From NCBI GenBank assembly GCA_019418625.1, contig DYBL01000065.1, positions 1 through 45,990 of the forward strand: a stretch of DNA of 45,990 bases. Reading direction: 5' to 3'. This document shows, in pieces, positions 23,141 through 31,241 of the stretch (the first letter of the stretch is position 1; each line of letters begins with the position of its first letter). The translations under genes were made by a program, and so were the position numbers. This DNA comes from Clostridiales bacterium (GTDB lineage Bacteria > Bacillota > Clostridia > Oscillospirales > Oscillospiraceae). Below the pieces are notes generated by a model that saw only the letters and a program-made list of their open reading frames with translations, searched no databases and was not told where the DNA came from.

Positions 23141-23488
23141 TCATTGAATCTCCAGCGTCACCGCCAAGGTCTCCTCCTCCCAGGTAAGACGGACGGTCAG
23201 CGCAGCCGTGCCGTCCGCCGCTTCCGTGAGCTCCACCTGCTCCACCCGAACAGGCTCATCCTCCAAAGCCTCCGCCACGTACTGCTCGGCAGCAGAGGCG
23301 CGCTGCCCCGCAGGCAAGCTGCTCAGCTGCCAAAGCCTGCTGCCGAGCCCGCTGCAAAAGGGAAACCGCCCCCGTCTTGCACGCAGGCGGAACAGCACCC
23401 GCTCCAAAACGGCCTGCGCTCCCTCCGCATATTGGAGATTGCCGCCGGAGAGCCGGTAATCTCCGTCTTTTAAAATCGGTTCTCTCAT
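23141..23488 (-). CDS. gp25/W-like baseplate protein
   Basis: A 115-residue protein of the gp25-like family: DGDYRLSGGNLQYAEGAQAV, then RFPFCSGLGSRLWQL, then the YVAEALEDEPVRVEQVEL segment, which matches the usual acidic EAL region. It nucleates sheath assembly at the baseplate. It is placed between spike and J genes, as in PBSX-type operons. Confidence 0.88.
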   Translation of the reverse strand: MREPILKDGDYRLSGGNLQYAEGAQAVLERVLFRLRARRGRFPFCSGLGSRLWQLSSLPAGQRASAAEQYVAEALEDEPVRVEQVELTEAADGTAALTVRLTWEEETLAVTLEIQ

Positions 23489-23489
23489 G

Positions 23490-23897
23490 TCAGCTCGTCT
23501 CCTCCTCGCCGCAGGTACAAGGCCTGTACGGCTCTCCGTTGATCAAGAGCTCCCCTTCCACGCACACACGTCCCCGCAGCAGCAGCGAGCCATCCGCCTT
23601 CAGATAAATACTGGCTCCCCCGCTGCGGATGAGCACCTCTCCCGGCTGCATGGATGCTTCCGGCGCTCCCTGCCGCATGCCGGCCACGCACTGCTCCTGT
23701 CCGCCGGGGCCGCCCTTAATGACCAGCACCTCCGCACCGTTTTGCGGCATCCAAAGATATCCGCCCGGTCCGTACACCGGCAGGGACCGGACCTCTCCCC
23801 GGGTCAGCACGCCCGCCTGCCCGCCGGCGATGGTAGTCACACCCAGATCCGCGTCCGCGGTGGGCGGCGCCGGGCGCATTTTCTTGGAAATCCACAT
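23490..23897 (-). CDS. Baseplate spike protein, gpV-like
   Basis: A 135-residue protein: an OB-fold-like region (VLTRGEVRSLPVYGPGGYLW, then GAEVLVIKGG), followed by a short repeat region (GEVLIRSGGASIYLKADGSL) that would form the trimeric beta needle. The tail-end CTCGEEETS has two Cys that might bind a metal at the tip. It punctures the target envelope in contractile machines. It is shorter than most gpV proteins. The ATG overlaps the previous stop by one base. Confidence 0.8.
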   Translation of the reverse strand: MWISKKMRPAPPTADADLGVTTIAGGQAGVLTRGEVRSLPVYGPGGYLWMPQNGAEVLVIKGGPGGQEQCVAGMRQGAPEASMQPGEVLIRSGGASIYLKADGSLLLRGRVCVEGELLINGEPYRPCTCGEEETS

Positions 23898-24844
23898 TAT
23901 GCTCCCCTCTTTTCCAAAGTCAGCTCCACTGTGGCCCCGCTGTTCAGGGAAAACCGGTTATCCGCCTGTGCCACCCGATAAATGCCAGCAAGCCCCATGC
24001 GTTCCAGGGACATCTCCACCTCATCTCCCGGAAAAGCCAGAAAGCTTCCCGGAAGCGTCAGCGCAATGGACAGCTCCTCCTTGGCGGACTGGGCGATCTG
24101 GTATTCCCCGGTATAGCGCATGGCGTCCCAGGTGCTCTGTCCCGGCGTGTAGACCACCCGGCGGCACTGTCCTCCCCGCTCCATCATGTCGCTGTTTTTC
24201 ACATTGTAAAAAGCGTTGCGGGTCTTGTCGATCACCAGCACCTCCGTCAAAACGCCGTAGTGGTCCTCCCGCAGCCGGCACGAGAGAACCGGGTCTTCCT
24301 CCCCGATGCGTATTCTGCGCTCCGCCTGCGCCGGCGCGGCCACCAGGCGCCCATCCCGCTGGAAGGTGGGCAAAAAGCCGCCGTAGGCCCGGCAAAATCC
24401 CTCCAGCGCCTTCCACTGGCTGGTGCCGGAAGCCACTGTGTAGGGTGTCAGCGCCCGAACAGAAGCCGTCCGGGCCGCGGTGATGCCGTAGGGCGTCACA
24501 TGGTTGCGCAGGATCTCCTCCAGCGTGGCCGTCTCATAGGTCATCGGGCGGGATTCATTGTCCAAAAGCCGGGCGGCATACCCCCGGCCGCACACCGTCG
24601 CCGTCAGCCCGCCGGCATCAAGCTCCACGGTGTACTCGTCCACAATTCCACGCAGCATCACCGCTCCGTTCTCCAGGGCCGCAAAGCCCGCCGCCAGATG
24701 CAGCGGCTCTTTCATGGACGCGTCGTAGAAAAACGTCACGGAGAAGCTGTCGCAGGGCACGCCGCCGGTGTGGACCACGTTCCACTCCAGAAGTGCCGGC
24801 AGCTCCAGTACCTGGTGGGTGCAGGTGATGATCCGTGCCTTCAT
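23897..24844 (-). CDS. Baseplate hub protein, gp27/XkdQ-like
   Basis: A 315-residue hub protein. The early strands and SFSVTFFYDA, then GYAARLLDNESRPMTYETAT (the conserved 'late control D'-type stretch near residues 88-107), then the AFYNVKNSDMMERGG and PGDEVEMSLERMGL segments match XkdQ/YqbQ hub proteins. It forms the ring under the tail tube that holds the spike. The start ATG at 24844 overlaps the previous stop (ATGA). Confidence 0.85.
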   Translation of the reverse strand: MKARIITCTHQVLELPALLEWNVVHTGGVPCDSFSVTFFYDASMKEPLHLAAGFAALENGAVMLRGIVDEYTVELDAGGLTATVCGRGYAARLLDNESRPMTYETATLEEILRNHVTPYGITAARTASVRALTPYTVASGTSQWKALEGFCRAYGGFLPTFQRDGRLVAAPAQAERRIRIGEEDPVLSCRLREDHYGVLTEVLVIDKTRNAFYNVKNSDMMERGGQCRRVVYTPGQSTWDAMRYTGEYQIAQSAKEELSIALTLPGSFLAFPGDEVEMSLERMGLAGIYRVAQADNRFSLNSGATVELTLEKRGA

Positions 24845-25419
24845 GGGATCACCACCGTTTCTCCCGGATAAATAAGGTTGGGGTTCTTGATCTGCGGATT
24901 GGCCGCGATCAGATCCGTCAGAGCCACGCCGTACCGCCCCGCGATCCCCCAAAGGGTATCTCCCTTGCAGACCACATAGGTACCGGCGTACGAGGGAGCT
25001 GTCTGCGCAAGCCCACCGTCCCCTTCCGCTTCGCTCACCGGGATCTCCGTCAGTCCCGCACCGTATCCGCCCTGGTCCTCCCAAAAGGCAAAGCGGTAGC
25101 GCACGAAATCCGGCAGCGGCTCCTGCGTCAGTTCCAGCGTCACGAAATGGGCACTGGACGCAGGCCAGACCGGATGGACCAACAGCCCCGGCCCCGGCTG
25201 GTCAAATACCCGCTCCAGCGTGCGGAAGGTCGCATAGGCGTCCTTTCCGGCAAAAGTGCCCTCTCCCTCCAGAACTCTGCACGTGGCCCCCAGATCCTGC
25301 AGGACATATCCGCCGAAGGGTACCTTGTGGACCGCCATCTGCCTGCGGCGCTCCACCTGATAGGTCTCCGGGTTGTGGGGCCAGGTAAATTCCTTATAGC
25401 GCATGGGCGCCAGGCGCAT
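24841..25419 (-). CDS. LysM-bearing hub spacer protein, XkdP/gp53-like
   Basis: A 192-residue protein. Residues 1-125 form the tail-hub part (MRLAPMRYKEFTWPHNPETY opening, typical of XkdP). Residues 146-192 form a LysM domain: TYVVCKGDTLWGIAGRYGVA through to NPNLIYPGETVVIP. The LysM would bind tail peptidoglycan-contacting parts or help the tip engage the wall. The ATG at 25419 has AAAGGAGG at good distance. Confidence 0.88.
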   Translation of the reverse strand: MRLAPMRYKEFTWPHNPETYQVERRRQMAVHKVPFGGYVLQDLGATCRVLEGEGTFAGKDAYATFRTLERVFDQPGPGLLVHPVWPASSAHFVTLELTQEPLPDFVRYRFAFWEDQGGYGAGLTEIPVSEAEGDGGLAQTAPSYAGTYVVCKGDTLWGIAGRYGVALTDLIAANPQIKNPNLIYPGETVVIP

Positions 25420-25433
25420 GTACACTCCTCCTT

Positions 25434-25976
25434 TCAATACAGGGAAAAGCCGCCGTCATAGCGCCGGGCGTCCCGCTCGAACGCCAGGGAGACGGCCCGC
25501 GCCGAAAGCTGCTCCTGCCACAGGTCGCCAGCGGCAAATGGCGCAGTCTGTGTACCTCTCCGGGTGCTGTCCGCCGCTGCTGCGGCACTCCACGCTCCCG
25601 CAAGTTGGACACCGCCGTCTCCGGAGGTTTTGCCGGATATGTACGCCATGCCGCTTTCCGGCATCCGCCTATACTGCCGCTGCGGCGCCAGCGTCGCTGC
25701 CTGCCGATTAAGCGCCGTGCTGCGTGCCCGGCTCTCCTGAAAGTGAGCAGCGGAAACCCCGGACCAAAAGCTTTCCTCCGCTGTCTCCTCCGGCTGCTTC
25801 ACATTCTCTTCCCGAAGCCGCTGGAGCACAGATGCAGCCTGTTCTTCCGCGCCTGTATACGACGCTTGGCGCAGCCATTCCGATTCCTGCTTTGTCTCCT
25901 GCTCACGGCCCAACAGCAGCAGCGACAAAAGCCGCCGCTGCCGGGCCAGTACACTTTGCACATAGTCCATGCTCAT
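25434..25976 (-). CDS. Short protein in the tape-measure position
   Basis: A 180-residue protein without recognised domain. Residues 1-80 are helical and charged (MDYVQSVLARQRRLLSLLLL, then EQETKQESEWLRQ), the rest is Gly/Ala/Arg-rich. It lies between the assembly chaperone and the LysM hub gene, exactly where contractile-tailed phages encode a tape measure of 600 residues or more. Either it is a miniature tape measure or the tape measure has been lost and this is a leftover. The start overlaps the previous stop (ATGA), so the arrangement is not a recent break. Confidence 0.65.
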   Translation of the reverse strand: MSMDYVQSVLARQRRLLSLLLLGREQETKQESEWLRQASYTGAEEQAASVLQRLREENVKQPEETAEESFWSGVSAAHFQESRARSTALNRQAATLAPQRQYRRMPESGMAYISGKTSGDGGVQLAGAWSAAAAADSTRRGTQTAPFAAGDLWQEQLSARAVSLAFERDARRYDGGFSLY

Positions 25977-26272
25977 CCCTCCCGCATGGCCGAAAACTTC
26001 CCCATATCGAAGCCCGGGTTCTCCGCGCCGCCATGCTCATCGCCGCAGAGCCGCTCCAGCAGGCGTTCCATCTCCGGCGCCGTCAGCGCCTCCAAAACGT
26101 CCTCCCTGCCGGAAAAAACCGCCTCCCCCTGGAAAAAGCAGCACTCCGCCAGCACCTGCGCATTGGTCAGGAGGCTTCGCTCCAGCACGTCCTGCGTCTG
26201 CTCCCGTCCCTCCCGCCAGATGGCAAGGAGACGGCCTGCCGTCAGCGGCCTGAGCTGGTCGATCTCTCTCAT
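25973..26272 (-). CDS. Tail assembly chaperone-like protein
   Basis: A 99-residue helical, acidic protein (LRPLTAGRLLAIWREGREQT, then EALTAPEMERLLERLCG) in the slot after the tail tube gene, as for XkdN-type chaperones. It overlaps the tube gene by four bases (ATGA). Family assignment rests mainly on position and size. Confidence 0.65.
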   Translation of the reverse strand: MREIDQLRPLTAGRLLAIWREGREQTQDVLERSLLTNAQVLAECCFFQGEAVFSGREDVLEALTAPEMERLLERLCGDEHGGAENPGFDMGKFSAMREG

Positions 26273-26658
26273 GCCTGGGTCTCGATGCGCTTGGAGGCCA
26301 CCACGGTGATCTTCTCAGCCACCATGGCGTTGAGCTGGCCCTCCTCGTGAATAGTGCTCCACTCACAGCCGCTGTAAATGACCTTGCGGTCAGGCTTGCA
26401 GATCACCAGGGAGAAATCCCGCAGATCGTGGAAGTTGATGCCGTCGGCCACCGCGTCATCCGTGGCATAGAGGCGGGTAAGTTCCAGGGTGTACTTTTTC
26501 TGTCCCTCGATGGTGGCCACCGGCTCACTCTCGCCGAAGGCCTCCACGCTCTGGGAGGACTTGGTTGCCTTGGCGGTGTAGCTCTGCACCACCGCCACTT
26601 TTTTTCCATCCAGCTCCAGGTAGATGTCCGCGCTGGTGGGGAATCCCTTTGTATCCAT
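26269..26658 (-). CDS. Tail tube protein, XkdM-like
   Basis: A 129-residue protein of the contractile-phage core tail family: FPTSADIYLELDGKKVAVVQ, then KATKSSQSVEAFGESEPVAT, then KKYTLELTRLYATDDA. Stacked hexamers form the inner tube. It lies 25 bases after the sheath gene, as in PBSX (xkdK-xkdM). Confidence 0.88.
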   Translation of the reverse strand: MDTKGFPTSADIYLELDGKKVAVVQSYTAKATKSSQSVEAFGESEPVATIEGQKKYTLELTRLYATDDAVADGINFHDLRDFSLVICKPDRKVIYSGCEWSTIHEEGQLNAMVAEKITVVASKRIETQA

Positions 26659-26683
26659 CTTCTCTTCCTCCTCTCAAATGCCC

Positions 26684-27745
26684 TTAAACGGTGATGTGCA
26701 CGGTCAGATAGATCTGGTTGAGGCCATGGGCCACGGAAAAGCCAAATTCCACCACACACACGGTGGGGTCGTCAGCGGAGGCAGTGACCGTCACGTCACC
26801 GTAGCTGTCAATGATCTCCGCCGCCAGCTTTTTCTCCAGCTCCACAATGACCTGGGAGCGGATGGCGCTGCGGTTCCGGGCGGTATTTTTCGTGCGGGAA
26901 AACTTGCTGCGCAGGGCACTGCGCACCGCAGGGATGATGTCGTCCACAATAAGGATCGTGGTCAGCTCCCGCCAGGTGGCGTCGGCCGCCTCTCCGGATT
27001 TGGAGCGGGTGGTGATGCCCCGCACCGGGGAGAGGATACCGCCCTCGTACTCCAGGGGCGTCACGCCGCCCCGCACCAGAAGATCGATGTCGTTGTCGGT
27101 ATACGCCTCACTCAGCCCGCCAAGGCCATTCATCTGCGCGCCGTTGAGGGGCACAGCAGGGTCCCTGACTGCGGCGATGACGCCGGCCAGAGCCGCCGCG
27201 GCAAACACGCCGGGCAGCGTCTCCCCATCTGCCCCCAGGGGATCGGGCCCCACCAGCACCATGCGCTCAGAGTTGATGGCCTCCGCGTGGCTCACCAGCT
27301 CCGCGGCGGACTCATCGCTGCCGCCCACCACGGCGATGCGCTCCTTTCGGCAGGCGGAATCCTGCTCCACCGCCGTGCGCAGCGCCTGGTGGATCTCCTG
27401 ATCCGGGCTGTCGCATACCACGATCTGCACGTCCGCGCCGCTCAGCGCCGCGAAAGCAGACTCATAGTCCGCCAGCTGGCCGCTCTCCGCCACACGCACC
27501 GCCACCACGGTGGACGCGCCGTTTTGGAACAGCAGCTTCAAAATGGTGCTCATGCCGGGCGTCTCGTCCTGACCGAACACCGCCGCGCCGTCCGCGTAAC
27601 CGGTCACCGTCACCGGCTGTCCCACGGTACCCTGGGCAGCCTTGGCCGCCACGCCGATGGTCCGCACCGCCTGTCCGGCCACAATGACGGCGGAAGTGTC
27701 ATAGGCCGAGTAGACTCCCGGACGCTCATGTCTGATCTCACTCAA
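26684..27745 (-). CDS. Contractile tail sheath protein
   Basis: A 353-residue sheath protein. The RPGVYSAYD opening, the GVAAKAAQGTVGQPVTVTGY segment, the nucleotide-fold-like central region and the conserved C-terminal half (GGVTPLEYEGGILSPVRGIT, then the ILIVDDIIPAVRSALRSKF and VVEFGFSVAHGLNQIYLTV strands) fit the sheath family of phages and tailocins. It defines the particle as contractile (myovirus-type). Length is at the lower end for the family. Confidence 0.93.
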   Translation of the reverse strand: MSEIRHERPGVYSAYDTSAVIVAGQAVRTIGVAAKAAQGTVGQPVTVTGYADGAAVFGQDETPGMSTILKLLFQNGASTVVAVRVAESGQLADYESAFAALSGADVQIVVCDSPDQEIHQALRTAVEQDSACRKERIAVVGGSDESAAELVSHAEAINSERMVLVGPDPLGADGETLPGVFAAAALAGVIAAVRDPAVPLNGAQMNGLGGLSEAYTDNDIDLLVRGGVTPLEYEGGILSPVRGITTRSKSGEAADATWRELTTILIVDDIIPAVRSALRSKFSRTKNTARNRSAIRSQVIVELEKKLAAEIIDSYGDVTVTASADDPTVCVVEFGFSVAHGLNQIYLTVHITV

Positions 27746-28236
27746 GTGTGAACAACTCCCTTCAGTTGAAAATCCAAAAATACATCCGCGTCCTCAGTGG
27801 CCTCCGCCACAAAAAACGCCCGGCAGCGCAGCCGCCCTCTCCGGCGGAACAGCGCCGTCTCCTTTTCCCAGACGAGCCCCTCCCAGGAAAGCTCCCCGGG
27901 CCGGATGCCGCTGGGGAGGCCCCCCAGCAGCACATCGGCAGTCTGGCAGCAGCCCTCCTGGCACTCCGTTGCCTTGCCGCCGTACACATCCACCCAGATC
28001 TCCGCCTCCAGCTGCTTGCCGTAAAGCTCCCGGACCGTGCCCGCAGTCTGGTCATACACCTCGCCCAGGTAATTGCAAAATCCCATGACCGCGCCGTCCA
28101 CGGTTCCCACATCCACGGTAACCGCAGCCCCGGCATATTTCCTGGTCCATTGAGCGGGATAGGCTTCCAGGGCCGTTATGCCCGCTCCCCGCAGCGCCTG
28201 GAGCACCGCCTCGCGGATCTTGAGGATCTCTTTCAC
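27742..28236 (-). CDS. Tail completion / head-tail joining protein
   Basis: A 164-residue protein. I chose the GTG at 28236, which has GGAGG 9 bases upstream and overlaps the previous stop (GTGA); the longer upstream frame is Gly/Arg-rich shadow. Its position between connector and sheath genes indicates a tail terminator or completion protein of the XkdJ type. No strong motif supports a finer assignment. Confidence 0.65.
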   Translation of the reverse strand: MKEILKIREAVLQALRGAGITALEAYPAQWTRKYAGAAVTVDVGTVDGAVMGFCNYLGEVYDQTAGTVRELYGKQLEAEIWVDVYGGKATECQEGCCQTADVLLGGLPSGIRPGELSWEGLVWEKETALFRRRGRLRCRAFFVAEATEDADVFLDFQLKGVVHT

Positions 28237-28556
28237 TCCGCCGCCTCCTTTTCCGTCTCCAGCAGCGCCCACCAGTAGAGGACCGCATCTCCGATGGCAT
28301 AGGGCCGGGCCGAGCGCACCCGCAAGCGTTTTTCGCCCCAGACGACCACATCGCCGTCCGCCATCTTTTCCCGTCCAAGATAAAGCCACAGCCGGTTATC
28401 CAGCCACCCAAGGCCTGTAACGGCCGAGGGCGAGCGCTCCCCGTTTTCCGCGAGGGGCTGCAAAAACGCCCGGACCTCGCCGGTCATGTCCGACGTCTCG
28501 ATCTGCAAGGTCTGGCCATAGCGCTCCATCACACCCCTCACCCAGTCCGACCTCAT
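28233..28556 (-). CDS. Head-tail connector or closure protein
   Basis: A 107-residue protein with many short strands (GWLDNRLWLYLGREKMADGD, then VVVWGEKRLRVRSARPY), compatible with XkdH-type closure proteins. The ATG at 28556 overlaps the stop of the preceding gene by four bases. Identification is by gene order and size. Confidence 0.65.
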   Translation of the reverse strand: MRSDWVRGVMERYGQTLQIETSDMTGEVRAFLQPLAENGERSPSAVTGLGWLDNRLWLYLGREKMADGDVVVWGEKRLRVRSARPYAIGDAVLYWWALLETEKEAAE

Positions 28557-28930
28557 CCCTTCACCCCCAAAAAGGCGAAGGAACCTGTGCAGGCATAGGG
28601 CGCCATCAGTTCCTCGGCAGCGGTACGGAGGGCGGCGGCCAGGGCGGCGGACTCTGCCGCCGTCCTGCCCTGTACCGACACCTCTCCCGCCTTGAAGGAG
28701 GTCACCCCCCCGGCGCCGCCGGCACCGGACACCGCCTCCGCCGCAGCGGAAAATGCCGCGGCGCACGCAAGGCTCTCTCCGCACGCCTCTTCTGTCACGC
28801 CCTGCCGCAGCCGGTCGATCCAGCGCTGCCGGGCCGCGGCACACAGAGGCTCCAGCAGCGCCGTGTCCGTCTCCTCAAGACCGGCCAGCCGGGCAGCCAG
28901 TGCCGCAATGGTCTCATCCATGCCGGTCAC
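28553..28930 (-). CDS. Head-tail connector protein, helical
   Basis: A 125-residue, Ala-rich helical protein (ETIAALAARLAGLEETDTAL, ARQRWIDRLRQGVTEEACGE) following the capsid gene, as gp6/YqbG-like adaptor proteins do. These attach to the portal ring. It starts 19 bases after the capsid stop. Confidence 0.65.
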   Translation of the reverse strand: MTGMDETIAALAARLAGLEETDTALLEPLCAAARQRWIDRLRQGVTEEACGESLACAAAFSAAAEAVSGAGGAGGVTSFKAGEVSVQGRTAAESAALAAALRTAAEELMAPYACTGSFAFLGVKG

Positions 28931-28949
28931 CTCCTCTTCCTTCCGTTTC

Positions 28950-29981
28950 TCAGGCCGTCAGGATCTTGGATGCCTCAGGGAAGAGCTTGGCAAAGCCGGA
29001 GATGGAGGTGATGGCAGCCCGCTCCAGCTGGCGGTCGATGAGCTTGTCGTACTCCACGGTGATCTCACTGCCCACGATCTGCTCCAGGGCGTAGCGCTTG
29101 TCCAGGCCCACCAGAGTCCCCTCCGGCAGGGCGCTGCACCGCAGGAGCTTGGCTCCCAGAGGCGTGGTGAGGGTGCCGGTGCCCTGGAAGTTCAGACCCG
29201 TCAGGGGATTCTGGAACTCGGGGAGCTTGAGCATGGAGAGCATCATGTCGCCGCTCACCAGCAGGGTATTCATGGTGTAGGGGTCGAACTGACTCCAGAA
29301 GTCCACCAGCGCCTCATAGCTCAGCGTGCCGCCGGAGCCGGAGATAGTGCCGTCGCCCACGGAAAAGCGCTGGGCGGCGTTGTCGTTGCCGTCTCCCTTG
29401 TCGATGACCTCCATAGCGTCCTTGAGATGCATCTTGCCGATGTAGGCGCCGATCTGGCGCAGGGTCACGGAAAAGAGATCCAGCCGCTGGAAGCGGATGG
29501 CCTCATAGGAGGCCACCAGCATTCTCCCCCGCTTGTGCAGGCGCACCAGGTTCTCCTGGGTGCGGATGGCGGTCTCGGGGATGCGGGCACCCTCCTCCAC
29601 CCGGCGCAGAGCCTTCTCCTCCTCGCTGGGGATCGAGGCGATGGAGCGGTAGTCCATGCCGTCAAAGCGGGTGACGGTGGCGGTGATGTCGGGCAGGATG
29701 CTGCCCTCCTCCAGGCCCTGGCGCACCACGCGGGAGACGAACTCCGGGAACAGCACGGCGGATTCCGTGGTGTGGAAGAACTTTTCCACGCAGTCGCTGC
29801 CGGCGCCCTTGACGCGGATGTCGAAGCGCTTGAGCTGGCGCTGGAAGGCGTCCATGCCCTCCAGGCTGGTGCCCTTGTAGTGCTCGCTGGGGTCCAGCTC
29901 CTCCAACGTCTGGGCAAAGCTGGTGCCGCTGCGGCCGTACATGCCCTTTTCCAGGCGAATGTTTTCGTAATGATAAGCCAT
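28950..29981 (-). CDS. Major capsid protein
   Basis: A 343-residue protein following the protease and decoration genes. Segments such as GMDYRSIASIPSEEEKALRR, KRGRMLVASYEAIRFQRLDL and LLVSGDMMLSMLKLPEFQNP fit the HK97-fold capsid proteins of the Firmicute phage group related to encapsulin-like shells. The ATG at 29981 has GGAGG about 11 bases upstream. Stacked as 60 or more copies it forms the head. Its presence excludes a headless tailocin. Confidence 0.85.
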   Translation of the reverse strand: MAYHYENIRLEKGMYGRSGTSFAQTLEELDPSEHYKGTSLEGMDAFQRQLKRFDIRVKGAGSDCVEKFFHTTESAVLFPEFVSRVVRQGLEEGSILPDITATVTRFDGMDYRSIASIPSEEEKALRRVEEGARIPETAIRTQENLVRLHKRGRMLVASYEAIRFQRLDLFSVTLRQIGAYIGKMHLKDAMEVIDKGDGNDNAAQRFSVGDGTISGSGGTLSYEALVDFWSQFDPYTMNTLLVSGDMMLSMLKLPEFQNPLTGLNFQGTGTLTTPLGAKLLRCSALPEGTLVGLDKRYALEQIVGSEITVEYDKLIDRQLERAAITSISGFAKLFPEASKILTA

Positions 29982-29997
29982 AGTCTCTTCTTCCTCC

Positions 29998-30333
29998 TTA
30001 CAGCACAAAGGTCACAGTGTTGCTTTCAGCCCGGACTACCAGGTACTCCCGGCCGCCTTCGTCGGCCTTGACGCCGCCGCTGCCGTCGGCGCTGAGCTTG
30101 GCCCAGCCCACGGCGGGCGCGCTGGTGCAGGGAACCGTCACCATGCCGCCCAGGGCCACGGAGCATGCGCCGCCGTCTCTTGCCTTGGACAGCACCACGC
30201 CGCAAAAGCCGTCGCCCGCGCCGCAGGGTGCCACGGTGTCCCCCGCGCTGATCTTCACCACCTGCCCCTCCTGCACGTCGCCGCAGGCAAAGGTGGCGGC
30301 CCACTGGCCGATGCCCTCATACGAAAGATTCAT
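29998..30333 (-). CDS. Capsid decoration protein
   Basis: A 111-residue protein with repeated short strands and Gly turns (CGDVQEGQVVKISAGDTVAP, GFCGVVLSKA, VALGGMVTVPCTSAPAVGW), like lambda gpD or DUF2190-type head-stabilising proteins. It lies between protease and capsid genes, the standard place for it. Confidence 0.7.
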   Translation of the reverse strand: MNLSYEGIGQWAATFACGDVQEGQVVKISAGDTVAPCGAGDGFCGVVLSKARDGGACSVALGGMVTVPCTSAPAVGWAKLSADGSGGVKADEGGREYLVVRAESNTVTFVL

Positions 30334-30359
30334 GTTGCTTCTCCTTTCTTACATCGTCC

Positions 30360-31238
30360 TCAGACGAGAAATACGGTTTCATCTTCCCGCTTCTTGGCGG
30401 GCGCCGTGCCAAGCTGGGGCACGGTGGGAAAGCGGCGGGCCGCCTGCTTTGCGTAGCTTTTGTGCAGCGCCAGCAGCTCCGGCTCGTCCAGCTTTGCCGC
30501 CACGGCGGAAAACGCCTCCCCGTCCAGAGCGTCGTCCGCCAGCATGGCAAGGCGTACCACCTCCCGGCGCAGGGAAGCAAGATACTTCACTCCCAGAGCC
30601 GCCTGCTTGCGCAGCACCGCCGTGTCCTCGCTCTCCTGGCAAAAGCGTTTCAAAATACCCGCGCTTCGCTGGGCGGGCACCGCCACGAAGGACCATTCAT
30701 AGGCGTCCAGCGGCTCCCGCAGCTCCCGGAAGCACAGCTTCTCGCCGTAGCGCTGCCCCTTTTCGTGGCCGCAGCCGTCCTCGGCGCCGCAGATGGAGCA
30801 AACGCTTTTTCCCATGCTGCACCCCACACTGACCTCTTTTTTGATGCCGCCCTCGATCTCGGCGATGAGCTCTGCGTTTTTCTCCGTCCGCAGCAGATAC
30901 GCCCAGCCTTTGAGCCAGCGGTATTCGTCTCCCGCCTCCGTGGTCTTGGCGGCCTCCCGGATCACCTCCGTGCGGTAAATGCGGGCCGTCTGCCCCTGGG
31001 CGGACCACTGGTGGTCAAAGACGCCGCTCTTACCCAAAAAGAGCCGCCCCAGCTCTTCCAAAGCATCCGGGTCGAACCGCTCCAGATCCCGGTCCACCTC
31101 GTTGTCGCAAAGGCGCACGGCAAAGGTGTATACCTGCTCCGGCGCAAGCGGCGTTTTCGCCAGACGGTTGATTTCCGCCAGTGACTGTTCGTCCGGTGTG
31201 CCCGGCTCCATGGTGGTCTGTTCCTTGCGAATGTCCAT
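30360..31238 (-). CDS. Putative prohead protease, XkdF-like
   Basis: A 292-residue protein placed between portal and capsid genes. The SGVFDHQWSAQGQTARIYRT stretch (His near 76) and GGIKKEVSVGCSMG (Ser near 137) match the His/Ser pattern of prohead proteases, which cleave scaffold and capsid during maturation. A Cys cluster CSICGAEDGCGH near 144-155 could hold zinc, which is unusual for this family. The C-terminal helical part (about 210-280) could serve as scaffold. The gene lies three bases after the portal stop. Confidence 0.75.
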   Translation of the reverse strand: MDIRKEQTTMEPGTPDEQSLAEINRLAKTPLAPEQVYTFAVRLCDNEVDRDLERFDPDALEELGRLFLGKSGVFDHQWSAQGQTARIYRTEVIREAAKTTEAGDEYRWLKGWAYLLRTEKNAELIAEIEGGIKKEVSVGCSMGKSVCSICGAEDGCGHEKGQRYGEKLCFRELREPLDAYEWSFVAVPAQRSAGILKRFCQESEDTAVLRKQAALGVKYLASLRREVVRLAMLADDALDGEAFSAVAAKLDEPELLALHKSYAKQAARRFPTVPQLGTAPAKKREDETVFLV

Positions 31239-31241
31239 GAT

